From contig CAWBUL010000004.1 in NCBI GenBank assembly GCA_963791885.1, positions 1,674,001 through 1,738,000 on the forward strand: a stretch of DNA of 64,000 nucleotides, written 5' to 3'. Below are positions 1 to 8,114 of the stretch, piece by piece. Numbering within the stretch: position 1 is the stretch's first letter; every line of letters starts with the position of its first letter. A program made the position numbers and the translations under genes. The notes beneath the pieces were generated by a model that was not told the origin of the DNA, did not search any database, and worked only from the letters and a program-made list of their open reading frames with translations. This DNA comes from CAVSUZ01 sp963791885. Lineage in GTDB: Bacteria > Pseudomonadota > Alphaproteobacteria > Acetobacterales > Acetobacteraceae.

Positions 1-118
1 TGATGAGAAAGGTTGCGCCCTGGCGTGCCTGGCGGAGGAGGCCGGGCAGGTTGGCGCGGAACTCGCGGACGCCGATGCGTTTGGGGGTGTCAATCACGTC
101 GTCGTCGGCGGTGGCCAT
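1..118 (-). CDS. Phd/YefM-family antitoxin, N-terminal part (runs off the window)
   Basis: The reverse strand reads ATG at 118 and stays open for 39 codons to the window edge. The residues IGVREFRANLPGLL followed by RQARQGATFLI match the N-terminal fold of Phd/YefM antitoxins, in which this region forms the dimer that binds DNA. Such antitoxins neutralise a toxin (often RelE/YoeB, Doc or VapC type) usually encoded just downstream, which would lie outside this window. The family normally represses its own promoter, and a fitting TGTAC-containing site lies 14 to 34 bases upstream of the ATG. Family assignment is from motif recognition; the toxin partner cannot be seen. Confidence 0.8.
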   Translation of the reverse strand, partial: MATADDDVIDTPKRIGVREFRANLPGLLRQARQGATFLI

Positions 119-130
119 CGGGTGCTCCAG

Positions 131-151
131 GTGTACGCAGGCAGTGTACAC
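131..151. promoter_or_regulatory. Probable antitoxin operator (paired TGTAC motifs)
   Basis: GTGTAC (131-136) and GTACAC (146-151) form an inverted repeat around a 9-base spacer. The site can also be read as TGTACG at 132 and TGTACA at 145, 13 bases apart. YefM-type antitoxins are known to bind TGTACA hexamers spaced about one helical turn apart. Its position just upstream of the antitoxin start fits autoregulation. The assignment rests on the motif and position only. Confidence 0.5.
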
Positions 152-230
152 AGATAGAGGGTGGTGAAGGCGAAATCCAGGGAATATCGATGGGGCGGGC
201 GGGACGTACCGCCAGGGCAGGAGACAATTC

Positions 231-1043
231 ATGACGACCGTGGTGATCACCGGGGCTGGGGGAAATATCGGCACGAAATTGCGCCAGCATTTCGAGGACC
301 TGAGCTGGACATTGAAGCTGCTGGATGCGCGGGCGCCGGATAAGGCGGTGCAGGTCGCCGATCTGTCGGTGTGGGATGACGGCTGGGCCAGTGCGTTCCG
401 GGCTGCGGACGCGGTGGTGCACCTCGCCGCAAATCCGAGCCCGCGCACAAGTTGGGACAGCGCCGTGCGGCTCAATTTTGACCTGACGATGAACGTGTAT
501 GAGGCGGCGGCTCGGGGCGGGGCGAAACGGCTGATCTTCGCGAGTTCCAACTGGGTCGTTGCCGGGCATCGGTTCGAGGATTGGCCGATCACGCCGGATG
601 TCTCGCCCTATCCGGTCAATCCATATGGCGTATCGAAGCTGGTCGGCGAGCGGATGGGCAAATCGTACAGCGAGCGGTGGGGACTGTCGGTGATCTGCTT
701 CCGCATCGGCTACTGCCAGCGCGGCGATAATCAGCCCGGCACGCATATGGGCTGGGGGTTGTGGGGCCAGCAGATGTGGTTGTCGGATCGCGATCTGTGC
801 CAGGCCTTCGAAAAAGCGGTCATGGCGCCGGCGGGCGTGCGTTTCGCGGTGCTGAACCTGATGTCGCAGAACGCGGGAATGCGCTGGGACCTTGAGCCGA
901 CGCGCGCAGCGATCGGTTACGAGCCTCGGGATCAATCCGTTCCGCAGGAAACCGACGAATTGCGTCTTGCGACCGAGGCGTCACGCGGTGCGCGGCGGCT
1001 GGTGGAAAACACGGAAGAATTCATTCAGGAGCGTCGCTGGTGA
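231..1043 (+). CDS. NAD-dependent epimerase/dehydratase family, uronate dehydrogenase-like
   Basis: This 270-residue extended short-chain dehydrogenase has the NAD-binding glycine motif GAGGNIG at residues 8-14 and the catalytic YGVSK (Tyr-x-x-x-Lys) near residue 137. The size, the SSNWV strand and the layout resemble uronate dehydrogenases, which oxidise glucuronate or galacturonate to aldaro-lactones. The next gene, overlapping by 4 bases (GTGA), is an SMP-30-type lactonase, which would open such a lactone. The ATG at 231 has CAGGAG about 8 bases upstream. The substrate is inferred from family and neighbour; another sugar or sugar acid is possible. Confidence 0.7.
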   Translation: MTTVVITGAGGNIGTKLRQHFEDLSWTLKLLDARAPDKAVQVADLSVWDDGWASAFRAADAVVHLAANPSPRTSWDSAVRLNFDLTMNVYEAAARGGAKRLIFASSNWVVAGHRFEDWPITPDVSPYPVNPYGVSKLVGERMGKSYSERWGLSVICFRIGYCQRGDNQPGTHMGWGLWGQQMWLSDRDLCQAFEKAVMAPAGVRFAVLNLMSQNAGMRWDLEPTRAAIGYEPRDQSVPQETDELRLATEASRGARRLVENTEEFIQERRW

Positions 1044-1913
1044 GCGAAGCGAATTGCGTCCTCGACGCGAAGGCCACGCTGGGCGAGGGCGCTGCGTGGT
1101 CCGTGCGCACGCAGCGGCTGTTCTGGGTGGATATCCAGGCGCCGGCGCTGCACGAATTCGATCCTGCGGCCGGCAAGGACCGGCAATGGGCGATGCCGGA
1201 GCCAATCGGCACGATGGCGCTGGCGGATGGCGGGCGGGTCGTGGTCGCGCTGGCCTCGGGCCTCGCCTGGTTCGACCTGGCGACGGAAAAGCTGGAGCGC
1301 TTCCTGCCAATCGAGGCGGATAACGATGCATCGCGGCTGAATGACGGGCGGTGCGATCGGCAGGGGCGGCTGTGGGTCGGATCGATGCGGCGGGGTGAGG
1401 CGAAGCATCCGGGCGTGCTGTATCGCTGTAACGGCACGCGGGCCGAGCCGGTGCTGCGCGACATCACGGTGCCGAATTGCACCTGCTTCAGTCCGGACGG
1501 GCGGACGATGTATTTCACCGATACGCCGACGGGGATCATCCGCACGTTCGATCTGGATCCGGCGACAGGCGCGCTGAGCAATGAGCGCGGGTTCGCGAAC
1601 TCTGCCGGAGGGTACGGGGAATCCGGACGGTGCAACGGTGGATGCCGAAGGCGGCGTGTGGGTGGCGCATTGGGGCGGCGGGCGGGTGTCTCGGTTCCGT
1701 CCCGACGGCACGTATGAGCGCAGCATCACCTTGGCCGCGCCACGGGTGACATGTCCGGCCTTCGGCGGACCGGATCTGGATACGCTGTTCATCACCACGG
1801 CGCGGACGGGGCTCGATGAGGCGGCGCTGGCGAAGGCTCCGCAGTCCGGCGGGCTGTTCGCGGTGAAGCCCGGCGTGCGGGGGATCGAGGAGCCCCGTTT
1901 CCGGCCGGATTGA
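1040..1913 (+). pseudogene. SMP-30/gluconolactonase-family lactonase, frameshifted
   Basis: Two adjoining reading frames together give one SMP-30 (regucalcin/gluconolactonase) beta-propeller of about 290 residues. The first frame (from GTG 1040) carries LGEGAAW, SRLNDGRCDRQGRLWVG and the metal-site region PNCTCFSPDG. The second resumes at LPEGTGNPDGATVD and runs to the stop at 1911-1913. The join near 1606-1610 needs one base removed, so a single-base insertion breaks the gene. The family opens sugar lactones with a divalent metal. It overlaps the dehydrogenase upstream by GTGA, suggesting one transcript. A sequencing error is possible, because both halves are well conserved. Confidence 0.75.
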
Positions 1914-1961
1914 CCGTGTGGTGGGCGCGCCGGAGAGTGTGGGCGCCGTGGGAGAGAAACG

Positions 1962-3143
1962 ATGGACCTGGGCTTCACCGAGGACGAACGCGCGTTCCGC
2001 GAAGAAGCGCGCCGGTTCTTCCGCACCGAGGTGCCGGAGAATATCCGATCCAAGCTGCGCGACGGCGAGCATCTGAGCAAGGACGATATCGTTACGTCCC
2101 AGCGGATCCTGAATGCGCGGGGTTGGGCGACGCCGAACTGGCCGGTGGAGTGGGGCGGGCAGGCGTGGTCGCCCGTGCAGGTCTATCTGTATCAGGATGA
2201 GTTGCAGCAGGCGTATGTGCCGCCGCCGATCGGATTCAACGTAACGATGGTCGGGCCGGTGATCGCGCAGTTCGGCAATGACGCGCAGAAGAAGCAGTTC
2301 CTGCCGGCGACGGCGAATGCGGATATTTTTTGGTGCCAGGGATTCTCGGAGCCGGGATCTGGATCGGATCTGGCCAGCTTGCGCACGAAGGCCGAGCGCA
2401 AGGGCGATACCTATGTGGTGAACGGGCAGAAGATCTGGACCACGCTGGCGCAATACGCCGACTGGATTTTCTGTCTCGTGCGCACCGATCCGGCGGCGAA
2501 GAAACAGGAAGGCATTTCGTTTCTGCTGATCGACATGAAGACGCCCGGCATTACCGTGCGCCCAATCGTGACGATCGATGGCGGGCGGGAAGTGAACGAG
2601 GTGTTCTTTGATAACGTCGTGGTGCCGACCGAGAATTTAGTAGGCCAGGAAAACAAAGGCTGGGACTACGCCAAGTTCCTGCTCGGCAATGAGCGCACGG
2701 GCATCGCGCGGGTCGGCGTGTCGAAGGCGAAGGTGGCGCGGATCAAGGAACTCGCGGCGCTGGAAGGGATCGGCAAGGAGCCGCGCTTCCGCGAGAAGCT
2801 GGCGGCGGTCGAGGTGGAGCTGAAGGCGCTGGAGATGACCCAGCTGCGTGTGGTTTCGGACGAAAGAAAGCGCGAGAAGGGGCGGCAGAACCCGGCTTCC
2901 TCGATCCTGAAGCTGAATGGCTCGGTGATCCAGCAGCAGCTGACGGAGCTGATGATGGAGGTTGTCGGGCCGTATGTGATGCCGGCCCAGGAGCCCGATC
3001 AGGAGCAGAACGAGCCGTTCATCGGGCCGGACTATGCGGCCAGCGCCGCGCCGACCTATTTCAACTACCGCAAGGTCTCGATCTACGGCGGCTCCAACGA
3101 AATCCAACGCAACATCATCGCCAAGGCTATCCTCGGTCTCTGA
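1962..3143 (+). CDS. Acyl-CoA dehydrogenase family protein
   Basis: This 393-residue flavoprotein has the usual three-part fold: a helical N-terminal domain beginning GFTEDERAFREEARRFF, the middle beta domain with WCQGFSEPGSGSDLA near residue 125, and a C-terminal helical domain ending YGGSNEIQRNIIAKAILG, the typical FAD-contacting tail. The family oxidises acyl-CoA thioesters at the alpha-beta bond and passes electrons to ETF. The ATG at 1962 follows a GGAGAG site. The chain length and substrate are not determined by the sequence. Its stop lies at the very start of rsmA, so the two genes are probably co-transcribed. Confidence 0.9.
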   Translation: MDLGFTEDERAFREEARRFFRTEVPENIRSKLRDGEHLSKDDIVTSQRILNARGWATPNWPVEWGGQAWSPVQVYLYQDELQQAYVPPPIGFNVTMVGPVIAQFGNDAQKKQFLPATANADIFWCQGFSEPGSGSDLASLRTKAERKGDTYVVNGQKIWTTLAQYADWIFCLVRTDPAAKKQEGISFLLIDMKTPGITVRPIVTIDGGREVNEVFFDNVVVPTENLVGQENKGWDYAKFLLGNERTGIARVGVSKAKVARIKELAALEGIGKEPRFREKLAAVEVELKALEMTQLRVVSDERKREKGRQNPASSILKLNGSVIQQQLTELMMEVVGPYVMPAQEPDQEQNEPFIGPDYAASAAPTYFNYRKVSIYGGSNEIQRNIIAKAILGL

Positions 3144-3153
3144 TCGGGTTCCG

Positions 3154-3948
3154 CTGCGCGAGGTCATTGCGCGGCACGGGCTGGCGGCGCGCCGGTCGCT
3201 CGGCCAGCATTTTCTGCTCGATCAGAACCTGACGGCGCGGATCGTGCGCCAGGCGGGAGATTTGACGGGGCGGCACGTGATCGAGGTCGGGCCGGGGCCG
3301 GGCGGACTGACGCGCGCGCTGCTGGATTCGGCGGCGGCGACAATCACCGCAATTGAGCTGGATGCGCGGGCGGCGGAGGCGATCCGGGAATTGGCGGCGG
3401 AGGCGCCGGAGCGGTTGCGCGTGATCGAGGCGAACGCGCTGGCGCTGGATCTGCCGGCGTTGGTGGGGACGCCGCGGCAGATCGTGGCGAACCTTCCGTA
3501 CAATGCCGGAACCGCGATGCTGATTGCGTGGCTGCGCCAGGCGGCGGCGTTCGAGCGCATGACGCTGATGTTTCAACAGGAAGTGGCGGAGCGGATCTGT
3601 GCGGCGCCGGGGACCGAGGCATACGGGCGGTTGTCGGTGCTGGCGCAGGCGACATGCTCCGCCGCGTTGGCGATGCGGATTCCGCCAACGGCTTTCGTGC
3701 CGCCGCCAAAGGTTTGGTCGGCGGTGGTGAGCCTGGTGCCGTTGGCGAACCAGCCGGCGCCTGAATTGTTGCAGGCGGTGGAGCGCGTGACGGCGGCGGC
3801 GTTCGGGCAGCGGCGAAAGATGCTGCGCTCGTCGTTGAAGGCGTTGGGTGGGGAAAGTCTGTTGCGTGGGGTCGGGATCGATCCGGAGCGGCGGGCCGAG
3901 ACGCTCACGGTCGCGGAATTTCTCCGGATTGCGGACACGAGGGGATGA
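3154..3948 (+). CDS. rsmA: 16S rRNA (adenine1518/1519-N6)-dimethyltransferase RsmA/KsgA
   Basis: The protein begins PLREVIARHGLAARRSLGQHF and carries the S-adenosylmethionine motif EVGPGPGGLTRAL, the acidic loop ELDAR, and the catalytic NLPYN motif. The C-terminal helical part contains VPPPKVWSAVV and FGQRRKMLRSSL. It dimethylates two adjacent adenines near the 3' end of 16S rRNA late in small-subunit assembly. The start is unclear. The conserved N-terminus follows the acyl-CoA dehydrogenase stop directly, but no ATG, GTG or TTG lies in frame there. The nearest ATG (3034) is 110 bases inside the upstream gene and adds an arginine-rich stretch unlike the family. CTG at 3154 is a working choice. 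Confidence 0.9.
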   Translation: MREVIARHGLAARRSLGQHFLLDQNLTARIVRQAGDLTGRHVIEVGPGPGGLTRALLDSAAATITAIELDARAAEAIRELAAEAPERLRVIEANALALDLPALVGTPRQIVANLPYNAGTAMLIAWLRQAAAFERMTLMFQQEVAERICAAPGTEAYGRLSVLAQATCSAALAMRIPPTAFVPPPKVWSAVVSLVPLANQPAPELLQAVERVTAAAFGQRRKMLRSSLKALGGESLLRGVGIDPERRAETLTVAEFLRIADTRG

Positions 3949-3955
3949 GGGCGAG

Positions 3956-4141
3956 ATGCGCACACTCACCGGCTACGGGATCGCCGTCATTATCGTTCTG
4001 GCTATTCTCAACGGCATATGGTGGTTGACGGGTCATCCCCGGCTGCACAGCGTCAACGTTTTCTCTGCCGGGTTCGTTCTGGGGATGCTCGGGATGTACA
4101 TCGCGGCGTGGGTTTACGGATATCACCAGACCGTCGGCTGA
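3956..4141 (+). CDS. Small two-helix membrane protein
   Basis: A 61-residue protein starts at ATG 3956, 8 bases after the rsmA stop, with GAGGGCGAG just upstream. It has two hydrophobic segments, roughly residues 7-24 (GIAVIIVLAILNGIWWL) and 34-55 (VFSAGFVLGMLGMYIAAWV), separated by a short polar loop. No family is recognised. Its compact fit behind rsmA suggests co-transcription, and its role is unknown. Confidence 0.6.
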   Translation: MRTLTGYGIAVIIVLAILNGIWWLTGHPRLHSVNVFSAGFVLGMLGMYIAAWVYGYHQTVG

Positions 4142-4199
4142 CGCTTGACTGATTCCCAGACCGGATCATAACGGCACCCCTTCGGACGGGGATGCTGCG

Positions 4200-5324
4200 G
4201 TGCAAGATATCGCAGACGGGTTCGCGGAACTGGCCGGAAAAGCGGCCTGGGCTGCGCGTATGGCCGAAATCGAACGGCGGATCGCCACCGGCGGCCGGGC
4301 CGGGAAGGCGCTGGCGCAGTATTTCGGACTGGAACGCGGGATCGAGCGGATAAGGCGCGGAAAGCAGGCAACAGGCGCGGCGCCGATCATGCGTCTGGCC
4401 GCCGATGCACTGGCGTTGAACGATCAACTGGATTCCTTGGGGCGCGATCGGTTTCAAGCGACGCTCCAACGCGGGATGCGGGACGACAACACGCTGATCC
4501 CGCTGTTTCATTTGCTGCGATGCGCTGCGGTGCATCGGGCTGAAGGGTTCCATATCAGCTATCCGGGCCTAACCGACGGCGCAGCATTCGATCTGCTGCT
4601 GTCTCGGCGTGGCGCGGATTTAGAACTGGTGACCGACGTGATGTCCGCCGAGGAGGGACGATCCGTCCATCGCGGCAGCTGGTTCCGCCTTGCGGATCGG
4701 ATCGATCCGGACCTGCAGACCTGGCTTGCCGCGCATCCCGGACGGTACGTGCTGAAAGTGAACCTGCCGGGTGGGCTGCCGACGGACGAAGCGGCCGTCG
4801 CCGGTCTGTATGATCGCATTCGCCGCCTGCTATCCGAGAGCAGGCGGGCGGATACGGACGAGGCGATCGTGCTGAGGCTGGATCCTCTGCTGCTCGCCGG
4901 GGCGCAGATGGCGGGAACCGCGCTGGGTCCAGCGTTGCGTCAGGAATTCGGACCGGATGCCAATCTGGCGGTGGTGTCCGATGCCTCCGGCCTGTTCGTG
5001 ATTGCAGCGCGAAGCGGGCGGGATGACGAAGTCGCGCTGGCGATGCGCCGGCGCATGGCGAGCATAGCGCCGCTCCGGTTCAGCGGCTCGCGGCCGGGAA
5101 TCCTTGCGATGTTCGTTGAGGATACGGATCGGCTGGAGTGGAACGGGCTGCGTGAGCGGCTGGAGCTGGAGGGCGAGGCACGACAGTTTCTGACGCAACC
5201 GGTGGCGAAATCCATCGCCGCGGTTACTGTGAGTTCCCGGTTCGAGTTGTTCGGCGCGCCGGAGTCCGATGGCGAGTTGCGCTTCCGCAACCCAAGCCTT
5301 CGTGGTGCAAGGCTGGCGGTGTAG
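4200..5324 (+). CDS. Hypothetical protein, 374 residues
   Basis: The reading frame is open from GTG 4200 to TAG 5322 and has even, coding-like composition. An N-terminal charged helical region is followed by an alpha/beta stretch (FHISYPGLTDGAAFDLLLSR, then LELVTDVMSAEEGRSVHRG), an alternating segment YVLKVNLPGGLP, and a strand-rich C-terminus. The order of hydrophobic strand, acidic residue and ELVTDV loosely resembles the core of PD-(D/E)xK-like folds, but no proper motif is complete. No signal peptide or membrane segment is seen. Function is not assigned. Confidence 0.6.
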   Translation: MQDIADGFAELAGKAAWAARMAEIERRIATGGRAGKALAQYFGLERGIERIRRGKQATGAAPIMRLAADALALNDQLDSLGRDRFQATLQRGMRDDNTLIPLFHLLRCAAVHRAEGFHISYPGLTDGAAFDLLLSRRGADLELVTDVMSAEEGRSVHRGSWFRLADRIDPDLQTWLAAHPGRYVLKVNLPGGLPTDEAAVAGLYDRIRRLLSESRRADTDEAIVLRLDPLLLAGAQMAGTALGPALRQEFGPDANLAVVSDASGLFVIAARSGRDDEVALAMRRRMASIAPLRFSGSRPGILAMFVEDTDRLEWNGLRERLELEGEARQFLTQPVAKSIAAVTVSSRFELFGAPESDGELRFRNPSLRGARLAV

Positions 5325-5450
5325 AGAGTTAGAGCGGTGTCAGGCTGACTGTCGCCGCATTACGCGGCACGTACGAGGCTGCGCTCCTCGACCGCTGGCT
5401 TGAAGACGTGGCGAGGTCCAGGCCCACCATCGCCCAGGGTAGCGGGGTTC

Positions 5451-5606
5451 TTGCGACGGTGCTCTCCCGTTGTTCTGTTGATAGCCGTTGTTGTCGGTAC
5501 AGATGTCCTGTTCTTTAGGAACCGGTTTTGGGAACGGCTGGTAATGAGCGTCGGGATTGTCTTGGTGTTTGCCGCCTCCCACTCAAGATTCTTGAGGCAC
5601 CCGTAA
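5451..5606 (+). CDS. Possible small membrane protein (about 51 residues)
   Basis: Starting at TTG 5451, the frame reads a hydrophobic helix (VVLLIAVVVGTDVLFF), then RNRFWERL, then a second helix (VMSVGIVLVFAASH) and a stop at 5606. The two-helix pattern with the central FF-RNRFWERL link looks like a real small inner-membrane protein rather than a chance frame. An ATG at 5400 in the same frame would add 17 proline- and arginine-rich residues that look untranslated. No function is known. Confidence 0.45.
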   Translation: MRRCSPVVLLIAVVVGTDVLFFRNRFWERLVMSVGIVLVFAASHSRFLRHP

Positions 5607-5744
5607 CCTGAGGTGTATAGGCGAGGTGTCCGAGAGCCGAACCCCGTGGTAGCGTGTCGGTCTGGATACCGATTTCGAGCGGGAAGCGGACATAGAGGTA
5701 GCAGTGATTGGCGTCTTCGCGTCATTGTGTGCCGGCTGCTCCGA

Positions 5745-6197
5745 ATGAGCAGGTCCCGCATATTGCGGAGGTATTTCTTAGCTGCGCTCTGGAAAGAGCT
5801 CGGCATCGTCTGGCCCATTTTGTCCGGACTGGTTTGCTTTCAGTTGGCGCTCGGCGTGGCCGTAGGGTTTTTTGAGGGCTGGCGAGCACAGGATGCGGCG
5901 TACTTTACGTTCGTCACCGGCCTTACCATTGGATACGGTGATCTCGTGCCCTCACACGTGGCTTCGCAAATCGCCGCGTTGCTCATTGGGTTCATCGGTA
6001 TCCTGCTAACCGGCCTCATCGCTGCCGTAGGTGTTCGCGCCCTTCAGGAGGCGACAAGCGCGCAGCTGGTCACGGATTCGACCAAGCGCATCGGCGATGT
6101 TCAAGGTAATCCCGCGTTTACCCCGGCCACCAAATCGGACGCAAACCAGAGGGGCGGGGAGCAGAAAAATCGCATCTACGAGCAGCCTAATCCATAG
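5745..6197 (+). CDS. Two-TM potassium channel-like protein
   Basis: A 150-residue protein starts at ATG 5745. It has an outer helix (GIVWPILSGLVCFQLALGVAVGFF), a pore loop with the K+ selectivity-filter motif TIGYGDLVP, an inner helix (IAALLIGFIGILLTGLIAAVGV) and a short polar tail. This is the Ion_trans_2 (KcsA-like) arrangement, in which four subunits would form a channel. There is no RCK or cyclic-nucleotide domain. The gene ends just 3 bases before the IS630 element, so its original downstream neighbour has been displaced. Confidence 0.8.
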   Translation: MSRSRILRRYFLAALWKELGIVWPILSGLVCFQLALGVAVGFFEGWRAQDAAYFTFVTGLTIGYGDLVPSHVASQIAALLIGFIGILLTGLIAAVGVRALQEATSAQLVTDSTKRIGDVQGNPAFTPATKSDANQRGGEQKNRIYEQPNP

Positions 6198-7288
6198 GTA
6201 ATACCAACCCGCGAAATCTCTGACTCACGGCGGATTCCCACCGCCCGCGACATGTGATTCGATTTCCGCGCCGATTCGCGGGAGGCGAGCATGGGCAGAG
6301 CGGTAGCGGTCGGCCGGACCGATCACAGTGCCGGGGAGCTTCGGGCAATGGCGAGCAAGTGTTCCGACGCTGACCAGGTCCGCCGGTTGCTGGCGATTGC
6401 TCTGGTGCTGGACGGCGCCAGCCGTGGCGAGGCCGCCCGGCACAGCGGCATGGAGCGCCAGACGTTGCGTGACTGGGTCCACCGCTACAATGCCGAGGGG
6501 ATTGGCGGCCTTCAATCACGCATCAGCCCCGGCCGCCCGCCGAAGCTGACGACCGGGCAGAAAGCGGAATTCAGGGCGCTGGTGATCGCGGGACCCGATC
6601 CGGCACTGCATGGTGTGGTGCGCTGGCGCTGCGTGGACCTGCAGGAGGAAGCGGCGCGGCGTTACAACGCCCGGGTTCACGTCAGCACGATGGGCAAGTG
6701 GCTGCACAAGCTCGGGCTGACCCGGCTGCAACCGCGCCCCTATCATCCCAGGAAGGATGTCAAAGCCGAGCCGGCGGTTAAAAAAACTTCGCCAGCCTGG
6801 TAGCAGCAGCGCCACCCGAAAGCGCATCCGCAGCGGACCTCGAAATCTGGTTTCAGGACGAAGCCAGGGTCGGGCAGAAGGGCGGACATACCTACATTTG
6901 GGCGCCGGTCGGCTCGCGCCCTCTGATGGTGCGCGACAACCGTCATGACTCGGCCTATCTGTTCGGCGCGATCTGCCCGGCCCGAGGCATCGGTGCCGCC
7001 ATTATCATGCCGGGCGTCAACACCGAGGCGATGAACGAACACCTGAGCGAAATCAGCACTCAGGTGGCGTCTGGTGCGCACGCTATTTTGGTCTGTGACA
7101 GCGCCGGCTGGCATCAGCCCTGCGGCCGGTTGCGCGTGCCTGACAACATCACTCTGTTGCCGCTGCCGCCATACTCGCCGGAACTTAATCCAATGGAGAC
7201 GGTTTGGGGTAAGCGGTGGCGCGGTGGCACGTCGTTTATGAATGTCAGCTGAGGCAAGTTTGTCGTTCTGTTGGCAAGAGCTGATGTT

Positions 7289-7756
7289 ATGGACGTGGTT
7301 AACGACGGTTCGTCTGTGGAGCGACCGCGACGGATTGAAATTCTGAGCGGTGCGGAGCGCCGACGCCGTTGGTCGGATGAGGCGAAGGCACGGATTGTCG
7401 CTGAGAGTGTGGTGCATGGTGCGATGGTGTCGCAGGTTGCTCGCCGTCACGATGTCCTGCCGTCGCAGATCTACGCTTGGCGGAAAGCCGCCCGCGAGGG
7501 GTCTCTTGTTCTCACTGGCGGCTCCGCCTTTGCCACGGTCGAGGCTGCCGGACCCTTGCCGCCCGAGACCAAGCCGAAGCATGCCGGTGCGGTGCCGATC
7601 ATCGAGATCGAGGCGGGCCCGATTGCCGTTCGGGTCAACGATGGTGCTGATGCTGCACTGGTTGAGAGGATCATCCGGCACTCAAGGCCGCTAGGTGATC
7701 TTTCCGACCGGTCCTGTTCGGGTGATGGTTGCGGTCCAACCCGTCGACTTCCGTAA
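7289..7756 (+). CDS. tnpA: IS66 accessory protein TnpA
   Basis: The protein begins MDVVNDGSSVERPRRIEIL and carries the helix-turn-helix region RRRWSDEAKARIVAES with the QVARRHDVLPSQIYAWRK recognition helix. This is the standard TnpA (OrfA) of IS66 elements. Its end overlaps the start of tnpB at 7695. A TTG at 7271 could add six residues, but ATG 7289 matches the family start better. It is required with TnpB and TnpC for transposition. Confidence 0.85.
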   Translation: MDVVNDGSSVERPRRIEILSGAERRRRWSDEAKARIVAESVVHGAMVSQVARRHDVLPSQIYAWRKAAREGSLVLTGGSAFATVEAAGPLPPETKPKHAGAVPIIEIEAGPIAVRVNDGADAALVERIIRHSRPLGDLSDRSCSGDGCGPTRRLP

Positions 7757-8047
7757 AGGCATTGATGGCCTGGCTGCCATCGTCAAAGAGGAACTGGGCA
7801 CCGATCCTTATTCGGGCGTTGTTTATGTCTTCAGGCGCGCCGCGCGGACAGGATCAAGATGATCTTCTGGGACGGCACGGGCATGGTGTTGATCTCCAAG
7901 CGTCTGGAGGACGGCAAGTTCCGCTGGCCTCGGATTGAGGCAGGCGTGATGCGTCTGTCACCGGCACAATTGACCACGTTATTCGAAGGTCTCGATTGGA
8001 CCCGCGTGCATGTGCGGCGTGTGCGTGCGCCGCAGGAAGTGCTGTGA
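7695..8047 (+). pseudogene. tnpB: IS66 accessory protein TnpB, frameshifted
   Basis: From GTG 7695 the frame reads the typical TnpB start (IFPTGPVRVMVAVQPVDFRK). It is lost near 7843-7847, where one G appears to be missing from the expected FRARRADRIK coding stretch. The following frame continues MIFWDGTGMVLISKRLE to the normal end LDWTRVHVRR..APQEVL at 8047. With one base restored it would be a full-length TnpB of about 117 residues. Confidence 0.85.
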
Positions 8048-8114
8048 TCGCTCGATGCTCACACACGATATTGGTGATCACAAATCGGTCGGAATGTGAT
8101 TCACTCGAGTCGCC

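Noticed and set aside
90..935. A 281-codon reverse frame opposite the uronate dehydrogenase-like gene
   Set aside because: Arginine- and histidine-rich shadow translation with no motif; the forward gene has clear NAD and catalytic motifs.
1025..2453. Long reverse frames opposite the lactonase and acyl-CoA dehydrogenase
   Set aside because: Shadow frames with low-complexity Arg/Pro composition.
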